Shown here: piece by piece, positions 23,483 through 32,301 of the stretch
How the letters are laid out: each line of letters opens with the position of its first letter
Position numbering within the stretch: the stretch's first letter is position 1
NCBI RefSeq assembly: GCF_016820515.1
Contig: NZ_JADHDV010000019.1
Location: forward strand, 16,103-80,102
DNA length: 64,000 bases
Direction of reading: 5' to 3'
DNA from: Pseudoxanthomonas beigongshangi
GTDB taxonomy: Bacteria; Pseudomonadota; Gammaproteobacteria; Xanthomonadales; Xanthomonadaceae
Made by a program: the position numbers and the translations under genes
The notes under the pieces: model-generated
Seen by the model: the letters and a program-made list of their open reading frames with translations, nothing else
What the model was told of the DNA's origin: nothing
The model's database searches: none

Positions 23483-24892
23483 ATGGACACTCCCGCCGAC
23501 ACGCCCGCGACCGAACTCCCCTCCACCCTCAACCGCCTGCGCGCGGCCTGGCAGGCACGACGACCGGACCTGGCCCAGCGGCAGGCGGATCTGCAGCGCC
23601 TGCGCGACGCGCTCAAGCGCCGGCTGGACGAGATGGCCCGCACCATCGCCGCCGATTTCGGCCACCGTTCGCTGCACGAGAGCCGCATCGCCGACGGCAT
23701 GACCGTGCTCAACGAGATCGATCACCTGCTCAAGCACCTGCGCCGCTGGATGCAGCCGCGCCGGGTCGGGGTGGGCTGGCGATTCTGGCCCGCCAGTGCG
23801 GAGATCCGGCCCGAACCGGTCGGCGTGGTGGGCGTCATCGCGCCATGGAACTACCCGGTCAACCTGGCCCTGATCCCGCTGGCCACCGCCATCGCCGCCG
23901 GCAACCACGTCTACCTGAAACCCTCCGAACACACCCCGCGCACCACCGCGTTCCTGCGCGAACTGCTGGCCGAGGTCTTTCCCGCCGATCGGGTGGCGGT
24001 CGCCAGCGGCGGTCCCGAGATCGCCTCGGCCTTCGCCGGCCTGCCCTTCGACCATCTGGTGTTCACCGGTTCCACCGCGGTGGGCCGCAAGGTGATGGCC
24101 GCCGCCGCGCCGCAGCTGACCCCGCTGACCCTGGAACTGGGCGGCAAGTCGCCGGCCATCGTCTGCGACGACTATCCGCTGGAACAGGCCGCGGCGCGGC
24201 TGGCGACCGGCAAATGGTTCAACGGCGGCCAGACCTGCATCGCCCCAGACTACGTGCTGGTCGCGGCGCACCGCCGCGATGCGCTGGTGGAAGCGCTGCG
24301 CAAGCAGGTGAAGGCGCGCTACGGCGATCTGCAGAATCCGGGCGACTACACCCGCATCATCAACGACGGCCAGTTCGCGCGGCTGCGTGGCTATCTGGAC
24401 GACGCGCAGACACGTGGCCTGACGGTGATTCCGCTGGCCGGCGCCGAGGACGCCCGGGAGCGGTTGTTCCCACCGACCCTGGTGCTGGATCCGGGCGATG
24501 ACGCCAAGGTGATGCAGGACGAGATCTTCGGCCCGATCCTGCCGATCCGTTCGGTCGATTCGCTCGACGAGGCCATCGCCTACGTCAACGCGCACGATCG
24601 CCCATTGGCGCTGTATCCCTTCAGCAACGACCGTTCCCGGATCGAGAAGATCCTGAAGAACACCCTGGCCGGCGGCGTCACCGTCAACGACACCGTGCTG
24701 CATTTCGGCATCAACGATCTGCCGTTCGGCGGCATCGGTCCCAGCGGCATGGGCGCCTACCACGGCAAAGCCGGCTTCGACGCGTTCAGCAAGGCCCTGC
24801 CGATCCTCTGGCAAAGCCGCCGCGCCGGCAGCGACATGCTCAAGCCGCCCTACGCGAAGGTGGCGCGGTTCATCGACTTCATCGTCCGATAG
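23483..24892 (+). CDS. Coniferyl aldehyde dehydrogenase-type NAD(P)-dependent aldehyde dehydrogenase
   Basis: This 469-residue class-3-like enzyme oxidises aldehydes to acids. The nucleophile Cys252 is in NGGQTCIAPDY and the general base Glu218 in LELGGKSP. APWNYPVNLALIP, YLKPSEHTP and FTGSTAVGRKVM complete the NAD(P) site. The C-terminal motifs NDTVLHFGINDLPFGGIG and GMGAYHGKAGFDAFS are those of the coniferyl-aldehyde or fatty-aldehyde group. The compact length (about 470, against ~500 for class 1/2) fits. The substrate could be an aromatic or a lipid aldehyde. Confidence 0.93.
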   Translation: MDTPADTPATELPSTLNRLRAAWQARRPDLAQRQADLQRLRDALKRRLDEMARTIAADFGHRSLHESRIADGMTVLNEIDHLLKHLRRWMQPRRVGVGWRFWPASAEIRPEPVGVVGVIAPWNYPVNLALIPLATAIAAGNHVYLKPSEHTPRTTAFLRELLAEVFPADRVAVASGGPEIASAFAGLPFDHLVFTGSTAVGRKVMAAAAPQLTPLTLELGGKSPAIVCDDYPLEQAAARLATGKWFNGGQTCIAPDYVLVAAHRRDALVEALRKQVKARYGDLQNPGDYTRIINDGQFARLRGYLDDAQTRGLTVIPLAGAEDARERLFPPTLVLDPGDDAKVMQDEIFGPILPIRSVDSLDEAIAYVNAHDRPLALYPFSNDRSRIEKILKNTLAGGVTVNDTVLHFGINDLPFGGIGPSGMGAYHGKAGFDAFSKALPILWQSRRAGSDMLKPPYAKVARFIDFIVR

Positions 24893-25192
24893 CGCCGGCG
24901 ACCTCCCGGCCCCGCGTCGGCGATGCCGAAGCGGGCCGGAATCCGGTTCTCGTTTCGGCGCAGACCGAGATCTTTCCCCCGTCGTTCCGGCGAACGCCGG
25001 AATTCATTGACGGCAGAATGGGTCCCAGCTTGACCGACCTACCGGTCGTTGGAGGCCGCCGGGATGACGACGGCGCGATTGGCAGGCCCCCCGCAGGAAA
25101 CGAGGGTGGCCGGGTCCGACCATGCAGATCGCGCAAGGTTGCCGCGACACCGATCAGCAACCAGGCGGTTGCCGAGAGCGGAGATTGGTTGG
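24893..25192. other. Intergenic stretch between aldehyde dehydrogenase and Lrp genes
   Basis: 300 bp. It contains the repeat element 24985-25071. The last 120 bp (25072-25192) look non-coding, and no RNA gene is visible. Both flanking genes end here, so no promoter is needed. Confidence 0.55.
24985..25071. repeat. Intergenic inverted-repeat element ending in the left islet-flanking repeat
   Basis: The left end has a perfect 8-bp palindrome (24985-24992 with 24995-25002, TTCCGGCG type). The right end reads CCGCCGGGATGACGAC. Together they resemble the widespread bacterial elements that begin GTCATTCCGGCG and end CGCCGGGATGACG. The last 50 bp (25022-25071) recur, 45 of 50 identical, at 27671-27720 on the other side of the islet. 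Confidence 0.75.
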
Positions 25193-25666
25193 TCAATCTC
25201 CCTCGTCGAGCGGCAGCCGGGGCATGCGACGCTTCACCGGCGAGGATTGGATGATCGCCGTATTGGTCGCGGCATAAGGAAGAAACCGGTCGATCAGGGA
25301 CTCAAGTTCCTCCACCCCTCGCACGAAAGCACGTGCGACGAAGCAGTCGTCCCCCGTCACACGCTCTGCTTCCACGACCTCCGGCGTCTCCTGCAGAAGG
25401 GCGGCAACGCGCGAGAGTTCGCCGGGCATCGGCCGCAGGCGCATGTGCACCGCCAGCGGCAGCCCCACGGCGCCAGGATTCAATCGAATCGTGTAGCCCT
25501 CGATGACGCCGCTCTCCTCGAGTCTCCTGACGCGCTCGGCCGCGGCGGGCGGAGAAAGACCGACCTTGTCGGCGAGTTCCTTCATCGATAGCCGCGCATT
25601 CTCCGACAGCAGTTCCAGCAACCGTCGATCAAGCGTGTCGAGGGGTCGAACAATGCGTCGGCTCAT
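25193..25666 (-). CDS. Lrp/AsnC-family transcriptional regulator
   Basis: 157 residues. The N-terminal helix-turn-helix reads LDTLDRRLLELLSENARLSMKELADKVGLSPPAAAERVRRLEE (residues about 9-51, in pieces). A ligand-binding RAM domain follows, with VVEAERVTGDDCFVARAFV. The Lrp/AsnC family senses amino acids and commonly represses or activates a neighbouring exporter. It is divergent from the EamA exporter gene across a 116-bp AT-rich region, which suggests it controls that gene. Codon use and local GC differ from the surrounding chromosome (see findings). Confidence 0.93.
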   Translation of the reverse strand: MSRRIVRPLDTLDRRLLELLSENARLSMKELADKVGLSPPAAAERVRRLEESGVIEGYTIRLNPGAVGLPLAVHMRLRPMPGELSRVAALLQETPEVVEAERVTGDDCFVARAFVRGVEELESLIDRFLPYAATNTAIIQSSPVKRRMPRLPLDEGD

Positions 25667-25782
25667 GGCTTCTTCTTTTTTTAGGAAAAACGGTCATATT
25701 TCAATCAAAAGCCTCAGAAGAATGCGCCTTTGACCTTATTTTGTCCATGTAAAACGAGAATATCGCCTTCTATCATGATCAT
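25667..25782. promoter_or_regulatory. AT-rich divergent promoter region, Lrp gene / EamA exporter
   Basis: 116 bp that are strikingly AT-rich against the rest of the window, with runs such as TTCTTCTTTTTTT and TCATATTTCAATC. Lrp-type regulators bind AT-rich, bendable DNA, so an autoregulatory operator is likely. I could not define a single site. Confidence 0.5.
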
Positions 25783-26655
25783 ATGGAAGCGATACCCCAG
25801 CCTGCGCGCCGCGCCCTTGATGCCTTGCCGCCCCACCTCTGGTTCGGCGTCAGCGCCGTGTTCCACTATCTCGGCCCCTCCTTTGCCGTGCTTCTCTTTC
25901 CGGCCGTGGGTGTGTTGGGGGTAGCGTGGCTGCGGATCGCGACGGCGGCTTTCGTCTTCGCTCCGATCACCCGACCGTGGCAAACGCTCGGTCGGGCGGA
26001 CAGGTCCGGCCGCTGGTTGATCGCGGCAATGGGCGTTTGCCTGGCCCTGATGAACTGCGCCTTCTATCTTGCTCTCGATCGCCTGCCGATCAGCCTTGTC
26101 GCCGCCATCGAGTTTGTCGGCACCATCAGCATTGCCGTCCATGGCTTGCGCACGAAACGGAACCTTGCCGCCCTTGCGCTCGCTGTCGTTGGCGTCTTCG
26201 CCCTAATCGATGTCACCTGGTCGAGTGATCCCGTCGGCCTGTTCTGGGCTTTTCTAAACGGTGCGCTGTTCGTCGCCTATATCCTGCTGGGTCATCGGAT
26301 GGCCCGGACGGGTGCCGGCAATGGCATCCAGCAGCTGGGCGCAGCCATGGCGATCGCCCTGATCGTCGTCCTGCCGATTGGTTTCAAACAAGCCCTCGCC
26401 GCCTTCAGCGACCCTCTGCTCGTCATGGCCGGGATCGGCGTAGGTGTCTGCTCCTCGGTCATCCCCTATGTCTGCGACCAGCTCGCAATGGCGAAGCTCA
26501 AGCGTTCTACCTTCGCCCTCATGCTGGCGCTGCTGCCCGCCGTGGCTACGCTGGTTGGCGCGCTGGTCCTGGCTCAAATCCCCAACGGTCAAGACATGCT
26601 GGGCATCGCCTTGGTGATGCTGGGTGTCGCCCTCCACAAACAACCGAAGGACTGA
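25783..26655 (+). CDS. EamA/RhtA-type inner-membrane amino-acid or metabolite exporter
   Basis: This 290-residue protein has about ten membrane helices in two EamA repeats (about residues 18-135 and 150-285). YHLGPSF-like HYLGPSFAVLLFP, LYLALDRLPISLVAAIEFVGTI (seen here as FYLALDRLPISLVAAIEFVG) and YVCDQLAMAKLKRSTFALMLALLPAVATLVG match the RhtA threonine/homoserine exporter branch. The gene uses CTT, CTC and GTC codons more than its neighbours, which mostly use CTG. It is divergent from the Lrp-type regulator and 3 bp upstream of the peptidase gene, so it probably exports an amino acid released by, or toxic together with, that peptidase's products (inference). Confidence 0.9.
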   Translation: MEAIPQPARRALDALPPHLWFGVSAVFHYLGPSFAVLLFPAVGVLGVAWLRIATAAFVFAPITRPWQTLGRADRSGRWLIAAMGVCLALMNCAFYLALDRLPISLVAAIEFVGTISIAVHGLRTKRNLAALALAVVGVFALIDVTWSSDPVGLFWAFLNGALFVAYILLGHRMARTGAGNGIQQLGAAMAIALIVVLPIGFKQALAAFSDPLLVMAGIGVGVCSSVIPYVCDQLAMAKLKRSTFALMLALLPAVATLVGALVLAQIPNGQDMLGIALVMLGVALHKQPKD

Positions 26656-26658
26656 ACC

Positions 26659-27642
26659 ATGTTTCCACCTCTGGAGCCCTTCGCGGAGGGCCTGCTTGAT
26701 GTCGGAGACGGACATGCAATCCACTACTGCCAGTCCGGCAACCCGGAGGGCCAGCCGGCGCTGATCCTGCATGGCGGCCCCGGCGCGGGCTCTTCTCCCT
26801 ATCATCGGCGGTTCTTCGACCCGGATATCTACCGCATCATCCAGTTCGATCAGAGGGGATGCGGCAAGTCCAGGCCGAACGCCAGCCTGGACGCCAACGA
26901 TACCTGGAGCCTCGTCGCCGACATGGAGCGGCTGCGCCAGCGGCTGGGCATGGATCGGTGGTTGCTGTTCGGCGGATCCTGGGGCTCCACGCTGGCGCTC
27001 AGTTATGCCGGCAAGCATCGCGATCGTTGCGTCGCCCTCATCCTGCGCGGCATCTGGCTGAATCGCGAGGACGATATCGCCTGGGACTATGGCGGGCTAC
27101 GCCGGTTCTGGCCGGAGGCATTCGCCGGGTTCGAAGAGTTCGTCCCCGAAGAGGAGCGAGGCGACCTGCTGGCTGCCTACCATCGACGCCTGTGCGACGA
27201 GGATCCGGCCGTGCACATGCCGGCGGCCGTTTCATTCTGCCGCTGGGAAGCGGCCTGCGAACGCCTGTTGCCTTCCGGGGAGGAAATCCTCCCCGGACCG
27301 GAAACCCTGGCGCTTGCACGCATCGAAGCGCATTTCACGATCAACCGCGCTTTCACGGAGCCGGATGCGCTGATGGCGGCGGCGGAACAACTGGGTGACC
27401 TGCCGGGAGCGATCGTGCACGGCCGCTACGACATGCTGTGCCCGGTGGATGGCGCGCTGGCCATCGCCCGAGCCTGGCCCGGAGCGCGTCTGACCATCGT
27501 GCCCGATGCGGGCCATTCCGCTTTCGAACCCGGCATCCAAGCGGCCTTGCTGGCCGAGACGGCGGCGCATGCCTTCCCACGGCATTGGGAGCACGAGCGT
27601 GGCTCGCGATCCCTTCGGCCCAGCGGGGTCGCGCCGCCGTGA
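26659..27642 (+). CDS. pip: Proline iminopeptidase (prolyl aminopeptidase, S33)
   Basis: A 327-residue alpha/beta hydrolase removing N-terminal proline from peptides. Oxyanion motif HGGPGAGSS, DQRGCGKS, nucleophile Ser107 in GGSWGSTLALSYA, Asp258 in GRYDMLCP and His286 in AGHSAF are all present with normal spacing. The helical cap contains WLNREDDIAWDYGG-like sequence. The start lies 3 bp after the exporter stop, so the two genes share a transcript. The C-terminus (ERGSRSLRPSGVAPP) is a few residues longer than in most relatives. Confidence 0.95.
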   Translation: MFPPLEPFAEGLLDVGDGHAIHYCQSGNPEGQPALILHGGPGAGSSPYHRRFFDPDIYRIIQFDQRGCGKSRPNASLDANDTWSLVADMERLRQRLGMDRWLLFGGSWGSTLALSYAGKHRDRCVALILRGIWLNREDDIAWDYGGLRRFWPEAFAGFEEFVPEEERGDLLAAYHRRLCDEDPAVHMPAAVSFCRWEAACERLLPSGEEILPGPETLALARIEAHFTINRAFTEPDALMAAAEQLGDLPGAIVHGRYDMLCPVDGALAIARAWPGARLTIVPDAGHSAFEPGIQAALLAETAAHAFPRHWEHERGSRSLRPSGVAPP

Positions 27643-27670
27643 TTCACCCGCGTGCAGCACCCATATACAA

Positions 27671-27720
27671 GTCCCGGCTTGACCAACCTGCCGGCCGTTG
27701 GAGACCGCCGGGATGACGAC
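27671..27720. repeat. Right flanking copy of the 50-bp direct repeat around the islet
   Basis: This 50-bp segment aligns without gaps to 25022-25071 with five differences, all transitions. Both copies end in CCGCCGGGATGACGAC. Together they bracket the Lrp-EamA-pip islet. A separate 8-bp inverted repeat (27747-27754 with 27763-27770) lies just to the right. Confidence 0.75.
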
Positions 27721-27855
27721 AAGGCCCGTTCATCGATATCGTCCTCCCGCCGTCATTCAGGCGACGGCGGAGAAAGCGGCCCCCATGCATTTTCCCGCTG
27801 TCGAAAACCGCACCACTCGCGCGTCATAGTCAGGTCACCCCGCACAGGACCGCCC

Positions 27856-29412
27856 ATGACCTCCCCGACGTCCCCCAAGGCCACCCGCCGCGAATGGATT
27901 GGCCTGGCCGCCATCGCCCTGCCCTGCATGGTCTACGCGATGGACCTGACCGTGCTCAACCTGGCGTTGCCGGCGATCAGCGCCGAACTCAACCCTTCCA
28001 CTTCGCAACTGCTGTGGATCGTCGACATCTACGGGTTCCTGGTGGCCGGCTTCCTGATCACGATGGGAACGTTGGGTGATCGCATCGGCCGGCGCCGGCT
28101 GTTGCTGATCGGTGCGGCCGCGTTCGCCGCGGCCTCGGTCATCGCCGCCTTCTCGCGCAGCGCGGAGATGCTGATCGCCATGCGCGCGCTGCTGGGCGTG
28201 GCCGGCGCCACCCTGGCACCGTCGACGATGTCGCTGATCCGCAACATGTTCCATGACGAGCACGAGCGCCAGTTCGCGATCGGCGTGTGGATCGCCAGTT
28301 TCTCGGTCGGCGGCGCGATCGGTCCGCTGGTCGGCGGCCTGTTGCTGGAATGGTTCTGGTGGGGCGCGGCGTTCCTGGCCGCGGTGCCGGTGATGGTGCT
28401 GTTGTTGCTGCTGGGACCGAAGCTGCTGCCCGAATACCGCGATCCCGACGCCGGCCGGCTGGATCCGGCGAGCATGGCGCAATCGCTGTTCGCGGTGCTG
28501 GCGGTGGTGTACGGCCTCAAGCGGATCGCCGAGTACGGCGCCGATACGCGCGGTCTGCTGGTGCTGGCCGCCGGCCTGGTGCTGGGCGTGCTGTTCGTGC
28601 GCCGACAGCGGCACCTGGACTATCCGTTCCTGGACGTCACCCTGTTCCGCCGTCCCGCCTTCAGCGCGGCGATCGTCGCCTACGCGCTGGCCGGCCTGTC
28701 GATGATGGGCGTGTACATCTTCATGACCCAGTACCTGCAACTGGTGCTGGGGCTGTCGCCGCTGGAAGCCGGTTTCGCCACCGTCCCGTGGTCGCTGTGC
28801 TTCACCGTGGGATCGCTGCTGGCGCCAAGGCTGGCGCGCCACTGGGGCGCGCGGCGGGTGATGGTGCGCGGCCTGCTGGTGGCGGCGGTCGGCTTCGGCA
28901 TCACCGCGCTGGTGGTGCCGCCGCACGGGCTGTGGATCCTGATCGCTGGCATGCTGGCGATGAGCATCGGGATGGCGCCGGTGTTCACCGTGGGCAATGA
29001 ACTGATCATCACCACCGCGCCGCCGGAACGCGCCGGCGCGGCGTCGGCATTGGCAGAAACCAGCGCCGAACTCAGCGGCGCGCTGGGCATCGCGCTGCTC
29101 GGCAGCGCCGGCATGGCGCTGTACCGCTTCTGGCTGGAGCCGGCATTGCCGGCGGATCTGGCCCACGCCGCCGCCGGCCATGCCCTGTCCACGCTGGGCG
29201 GCGCGATCGCCACCGCCGAAACGCTGCCGGCCGGCCAGGCCATCGCCATCGAAACGACCGCGCGCGCCGCGTTCACCGACGCCATGCGGCTGGTGGCGGT
29301 GTTCGGCGGAACGATGATGCTGTTGGCGGCGTGGATGGCCTCGCACCTGATGCGCGATGGCGAGGGCGAAGGCCATGTGACGAGCGTGGCCAACGAGGCT
29401 TCCGGCGCATGA
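27856..29412 (+). CDS. DHA2-family (14-helix) MFS multidrug efflux transporter
   Basis: 518 residues with about 14 hydrophobic helices, twelve to fourteen being diagnostic of DHA2 drug:H+ antiporters such as QacA/SmvA. Motif C-like MDLTVLNLALPAIS is in helix 1, LWIVDIYGFLVAGFLITMGTLGDRIGRRRLL carries motif A, and the helix-5 antiporter motif is in WIASFSVGGAIGPLVGGLLL. The start at 27856 was chosen because upstream residues are low-complexity and not membrane-like. No regulator gene is adjacent. Likely substrates are cationic dyes or quaternary ammonium compounds (inference from family). Confidence 0.92.
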   Translation: MTSPTSPKATRREWIGLAAIALPCMVYAMDLTVLNLALPAISAELNPSTSQLLWIVDIYGFLVAGFLITMGTLGDRIGRRRLLLIGAAAFAAASVIAAFSRSAEMLIAMRALLGVAGATLAPSTMSLIRNMFHDEHERQFAIGVWIASFSVGGAIGPLVGGLLLEWFWWGAAFLAAVPVMVLLLLLGPKLLPEYRDPDAGRLDPASMAQSLFAVLAVVYGLKRIAEYGADTRGLLVLAAGLVLGVLFVRRQRHLDYPFLDVTLFRRPAFSAAIVAYALAGLSMMGVYIFMTQYLQLVLGLSPLEAGFATVPWSLCFTVGSLLAPRLARHWGARRVMVRGLLVAAVGFGITALVVPPHGLWILIAGMLAMSIGMAPVFTVGNELIITTAPPERAGAASALAETSAELSGALGIALLGSAGMALYRFWLEPALPADLAHAAAGHALSTLGGAIATAETLPAGQAIAIETTARAAFTDAMRLVAVFGGTMMLLAAWMASHLMRDGEGEGHVTSVANEASGA

Positions 29413-29521
29413 GGCATCCGAGGTGGCGCCTGCCGCGCGCACGCCGTCGCGGACACATCACTTACACTGACGCCTCTGTCTCTCTGGCGCCCGCGGGCGC
29501 CCACGACCACGGATGCACGGG

Positions 29522-30292
29522 ATGAAGATCGCCAGCTGGAACGTCAATTCGCTCAATGTCCGCCAGCCGCATCTGGAGCAATGGCTGGGTGCGTTCTCGC
29601 CGGACGTGGTGGGCATCCAGGAAACCAAGCTGGAGGATCACCGTTTCCCCGACACCGTGCTGGCCGGGCTGGGCTACCGCAGCATCTTCGCCGGACAGAA
29701 GACCTACAACGGCGTGGCGATCCTGTCGCGGGTGCCGGCCACCGAGGTGCAGATCGGCGTCCCCGGTTTCGAGGACGAACAGAAGCGCGTGATCGCCGCG
29801 ACCGTGGGCGATCTGCGCATCGTCAACCTGTACGTGGTCAACGGCCAGGACGTGGGCACCGACAAGTACGCCTACAAGCTGCGCTGGCTGGATGCCGTGC
29901 ACGGCTGGCTCGCCGAGGAGCTGCAGCGGCACCCGAAGATGGTCGTGCTGGGCGATTTCAACATCGCCCCGGACGATCGCGATGTCTACGACCCCAAGGT
30001 CTGGGGCGATGCCCACATCCTGACCTCAGTCGCCGAGCGCGACGCGCTCCGCCGCCTGTACGCGCTCGGCCTGCACGACGCCTTCCGCATGCACAACGAC
30101 GAAGCCGGCGTGTACAGCTGGTGGGACTACCGGATGGGCGGGCTGCGCCGCAACCTGGGCCTGCGCATCGATCTCACCCTGGTCTCGGACGCGTTGCGCG
30201 CGCAGGCCGCCGCCGCCGGCATCGATCGCGAGCCGCGCACCTGGGAACGCCCCAGCGACCACGCGCCGGCCTGGGTGCAACTGGCCGGCTGA
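29522..30292 (+). CDS. xth: Exodeoxyribonuclease III (AP endonuclease)
   Basis: This 256-residue DNA-repair enzyme removes 3'-blocking groups and cuts at abasic sites. Glu34 in IQETKLED, GDFNIAPDDRDVYDP (Asp145, Asn147), RIDLTLVS and the C-terminal SDHAPAWVQL (His247) are the catalytic landmarks. The start at 29522 gives the standard MKIASWNVNSLNVR; an ATG three codons upstream (29513) is an alternative. A perfect rho-independent-type hairpin lies 26 bp after the stop. Confidence 0.95.
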   Translation: MKIASWNVNSLNVRQPHLEQWLGAFSPDVVGIQETKLEDHRFPDTVLAGLGYRSIFAGQKTYNGVAILSRVPATEVQIGVPGFEDEQKRVIAATVGDLRIVNLYVVNGQDVGTDKYAYKLRWLDAVHGWLAEELQRHPKMVVLGDFNIAPDDRDVYDPKVWGDAHILTSVAERDALRRLYALGLHDAFRMHNDEAGVYSWWDYRMGGLRRNLGLRIDLTLVSDALRAQAAAAGIDREPRTWERPSDHAPAWVQLAG

Positions 30293-30317
30293 TCCGCACT
30301 CGTTTGAAGGAAATAAA

Positions 30318-30345
30318 CAAAGGCCCGGCGTGCGCCGGGCCTTTG
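30318..30345. terminator. Bidirectional terminator between xth and the GlsB-like gene
   Basis: A perfect 12-bp stem (30318-30329 with 30334-30345) with a GTGC loop. It has A-rich sequence on the left and a TTTG run on the right, so it can stop transcripts from both the plus-strand xth and the minus-strand gene ending at 30416. Confidence 0.85.
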
Positions 30346-30415
30346 TGATGCCACGGACCTTGGGTGCGTCTCGAATCAGCGCACGCGGCCGCAGCGAAAC
30401 CGGATCATCGTGGCG

Positions 30416-30673
30416 TCAGCGTGCGCGTCCCCGGGTGAACAGGTTGACGATCAGCAGCAACACCACTGCGCCGATGAAGGCGGTGACCAGGAATCCGATC
30501 CAGCCTCCTCCCAGGCCCAGCCCGAGCGCCGGCAGCAGCCATCCGCCCAGGAAACCACCGATGATGCCGACCACGATGTTGAGAATGATGCCCTGCGAAC
30601 CATCACGCCTCATCACCAGGCTGGCCAGCCAGCCCGCGATACCACCGACGATCAGATAGATGAGAAAATTCAT
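30416..30673 (-). CDS. GlsB/YeaQ/YmgE-family stress-associated membrane protein
   Basis: An 85-residue protein with three hydrophobic, Gly-rich helices. MNFLIYLIVGGIAGWLASLVMRR starts the family signature, and GIILNIVVGIIGGFLGGWLL and LGGGWIGFLVTAFIGAVVLL continue it. The family is induced by envelope or acid stress in several bacteria; its function is unknown. GGAAGGAG precedes the start at 30673. The minus-strand gene runs into the shared terminator at 30318-30345. Confidence 0.9.
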   Translation of the reverse strand: MNFLIYLIVGGIAGWLASLVMRRDGSQGIILNIVVGIIGGFLGGWLLPALGLGLGGGWIGFLVTAFIGAVVLLLIVNLFTRGRAR

Positions 30674-30846
30674 TCTGCCTGTCTCCTTCCGTTGTGGACT
30701 CCGGCCCCGAAGACCGGGGACGGTGCGATTAAGCGATTGCCGCCGTGAAACCACTGTTAAGCCGGATAGGGGGAATGGCATCCTTGCAGCGCGGTGATAA
30801 CGCGGATCGCGCCGCGATGCACGCTGCCCCGCACCACCGGCCGACC

Positions 30847-31458
30847 ATGACCGAGATTCCCTCCATCTTCCCATCCGCGACCATGCCGCCCGCCTGGCGG
30901 TTCGGGCGGTTCCAGGTCTGGCTGCGCGCGCACCCCCCCCGCATGCGCGGCGAACCGACCGCGCGGCAGGTGCTGGCCGAAGCGCTGGCACAGCCGGCCG
31001 ACGCCTTGCCGATCCGGCGCGACGCACGCGGCAAGCCCCATTTCGCGGCGCCCTTCGACGACCAGGCGATCAGCTGGAGCCACAGCGGCGAGGTGCTGCT
31101 GGTCGCGCTCGGGCCGGCACGCGACCTGGGCGTGGATGTCGAACGCCATCGCGAACGGCCGCGGATGATGGAGATCGCGCAGCGCTTCTTCCATCCCAGT
31201 GAGCTGGACTGGCTGCGCGCGCAGGATGACCCGGCGCGCGCCGGCGCGTTCGTGCGCCTGTGGTGCGCCAAGGAGGCGCTGCTGAAGGCACACGGCCATG
31301 GCGTCTCCTTCGGCCTGGAGAAGCTGGTGTTCGGCGAACGCGAAGACGGCCTGCAGCTGATCGACTGCGATCCCGCGCTGGGCTCCCCGGCCGAATGGCA
31401 ATTGCACGAATGGGAACCGCTGCCCGGCTACCGCGGCGCGCTGGCCTGGCGGGCCTGA
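30847..31458 (+). CDS. 4'-phosphopantetheinyl transferase (Sfp/AcpS-II type)
   Basis: The 203-residue enzyme attaches 4'-phosphopantetheine from CoA to carrier proteins of peptide, polyketide or fatty-acid synthases. The magnesium-binding Asp97 and Glu99 lie in GVDVE, and Glu143/Lys147 lie in [19 protein letters not shown] and [13 protein letters not shown] form the N-terminal half. The start at 30847 (MTEIPS) was preferred over the ATG at 30745, whose extra residues do not look like this family. An 8-C run (near 30936) lies inside the N-terminal part of the frame. Its carrier-protein partners are not in this window. Confidence 0.88.
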   Translation: MTEIPSIFPSATMPPAWRFGRFQVWLRAHPPRMRGEPTARQVLAEALAQPADALPIRRDARGKPHFAAPFDDQAISWSHSGEVLLVALGPARDLGVDVERHRERPRMMEIAQRFFHPSELDWLRAQDDPARAGAFVRLWCAKEALLKAHGHGVSFGLEKLVFGEREDGLQLIDCDPALGSPAEWQLHEWEPLPGYRGALAWRA

Positions 31459-31486
31459 GTCCCGCCGTTCGGCGATAATGCGCGCG

Positions 31487-32134
31487 ATGAATGCCCCGAC
31501 GCTGCCCGCCGGCCTGGACGCGCAACTGCGCCAGGGCCTGACCGAACTCGGCCTGGACGCCGCCGCCCTGGCGCCGCCGCTGCTGGACTATCTGGCCCTG
31601 CTGCACCGCTGGAACCGCACCTACAACCTGACCGCGATCCGCGACCCGGCCGAGATGGTGACCCGCCACCTGCTGGATTCGCTGGCCATGCACGCGCACG
31701 TCGCCGAAGGCAGCCTGGCCGATCTGGGCACCGGGCCGGGGTTGCCGGGGATTCCGCTGGCCATCACCCACCCCGGACTGCGGGTGACGCTGGTCGAAAG
31801 CAACGGCAAGAAGGCCCGCTTCATGCGCGAGGCGGTGCGCCAGCTGGGCCTGGGCAACGCGCGGGTGGCCGAATCGCGCGCCGAGGCGCTGGACGAACCC
31901 GCCGCCTACGACCACCTGACCGCGCGGGCCATGGACACGCTGGCCGGCATCATCGCCGTCGGCGGACACCTGCTGAAACCGGGCGGTACCCTGCTGGCGA
32001 TGAAGGGCGTGCGGCCGGACGAGGAAATCGCCGCGCTGCCACCGGACTGGCAGGTCGAGGCCATCCATCCGTTGCGCGTGCCCGGCCTGGTCGGCGAGCG
32101 CCATCTGATCGTGGTGCGCAAGGCAGGCGCCTGA
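31487..32134 (+). CDS. rsmG: 16S rRNA (guanine-527-N7)-methyltransferase
   Basis: The 215-residue methyltransferase modifies G527 of 16S rRNA using S-adenosylmethionine. The SAM site is [17 protein letters not shown], followed by [45 protein letters not shown] is the typical N-terminal helix. The ATG at 31487 gives the usual N-terminus; one at 31478 is a possible alternative. It lies directly upstream of parA-parB, an arrangement seen in many gammaproteobacteria close to the chromosome origin. Confidence 0.95.
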   Translation: MNAPTLPAGLDAQLRQGLTELGLDAAALAPPLLDYLALLHRWNRTYNLTAIRDPAEMVTRHLLDSLAMHAHVAEGSLADLGTGPGLPGIPLAITHPGLRVTLVESNGKKARFMREAVRQLGLGNARVAESRAEALDEPAAYDHLTARAMDTLAGIIAVGGHLLKPGGTLLAMKGVRPDEEIAALPPDWQVEAIHPLRVPGLVGERHLIVVRKAGA

Positions 32135-32301
32135 ACCCGCGCCTCGATCCCCATAACCGATTGATATCGTTGGACGCCTCGAGGGCATGAGCGCCGTTCC
32201 CGGGCGCCGCCGCGCGGCCGGATCGGCGAGGCGAATTCGCAGGACCGGTCCGGACCCCGCATAATCCCCCATCCACCCCGTGTCCCGAGGCGACCACCCG
32301 C

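Noticed and set aside
25193..27642. The Lrp-EamA-pip islet as an integron or prophage remnant
   Set aside because: There is no integrase, attachment site or phage gene; only the flanking direct repeats support mobility.
30930..30940. A frameshift in the phosphopantetheinyl transferase gene at the run of eight C residues
   Set aside because: The frame before and after the run matches the expected family pattern, so the gene appears intact.
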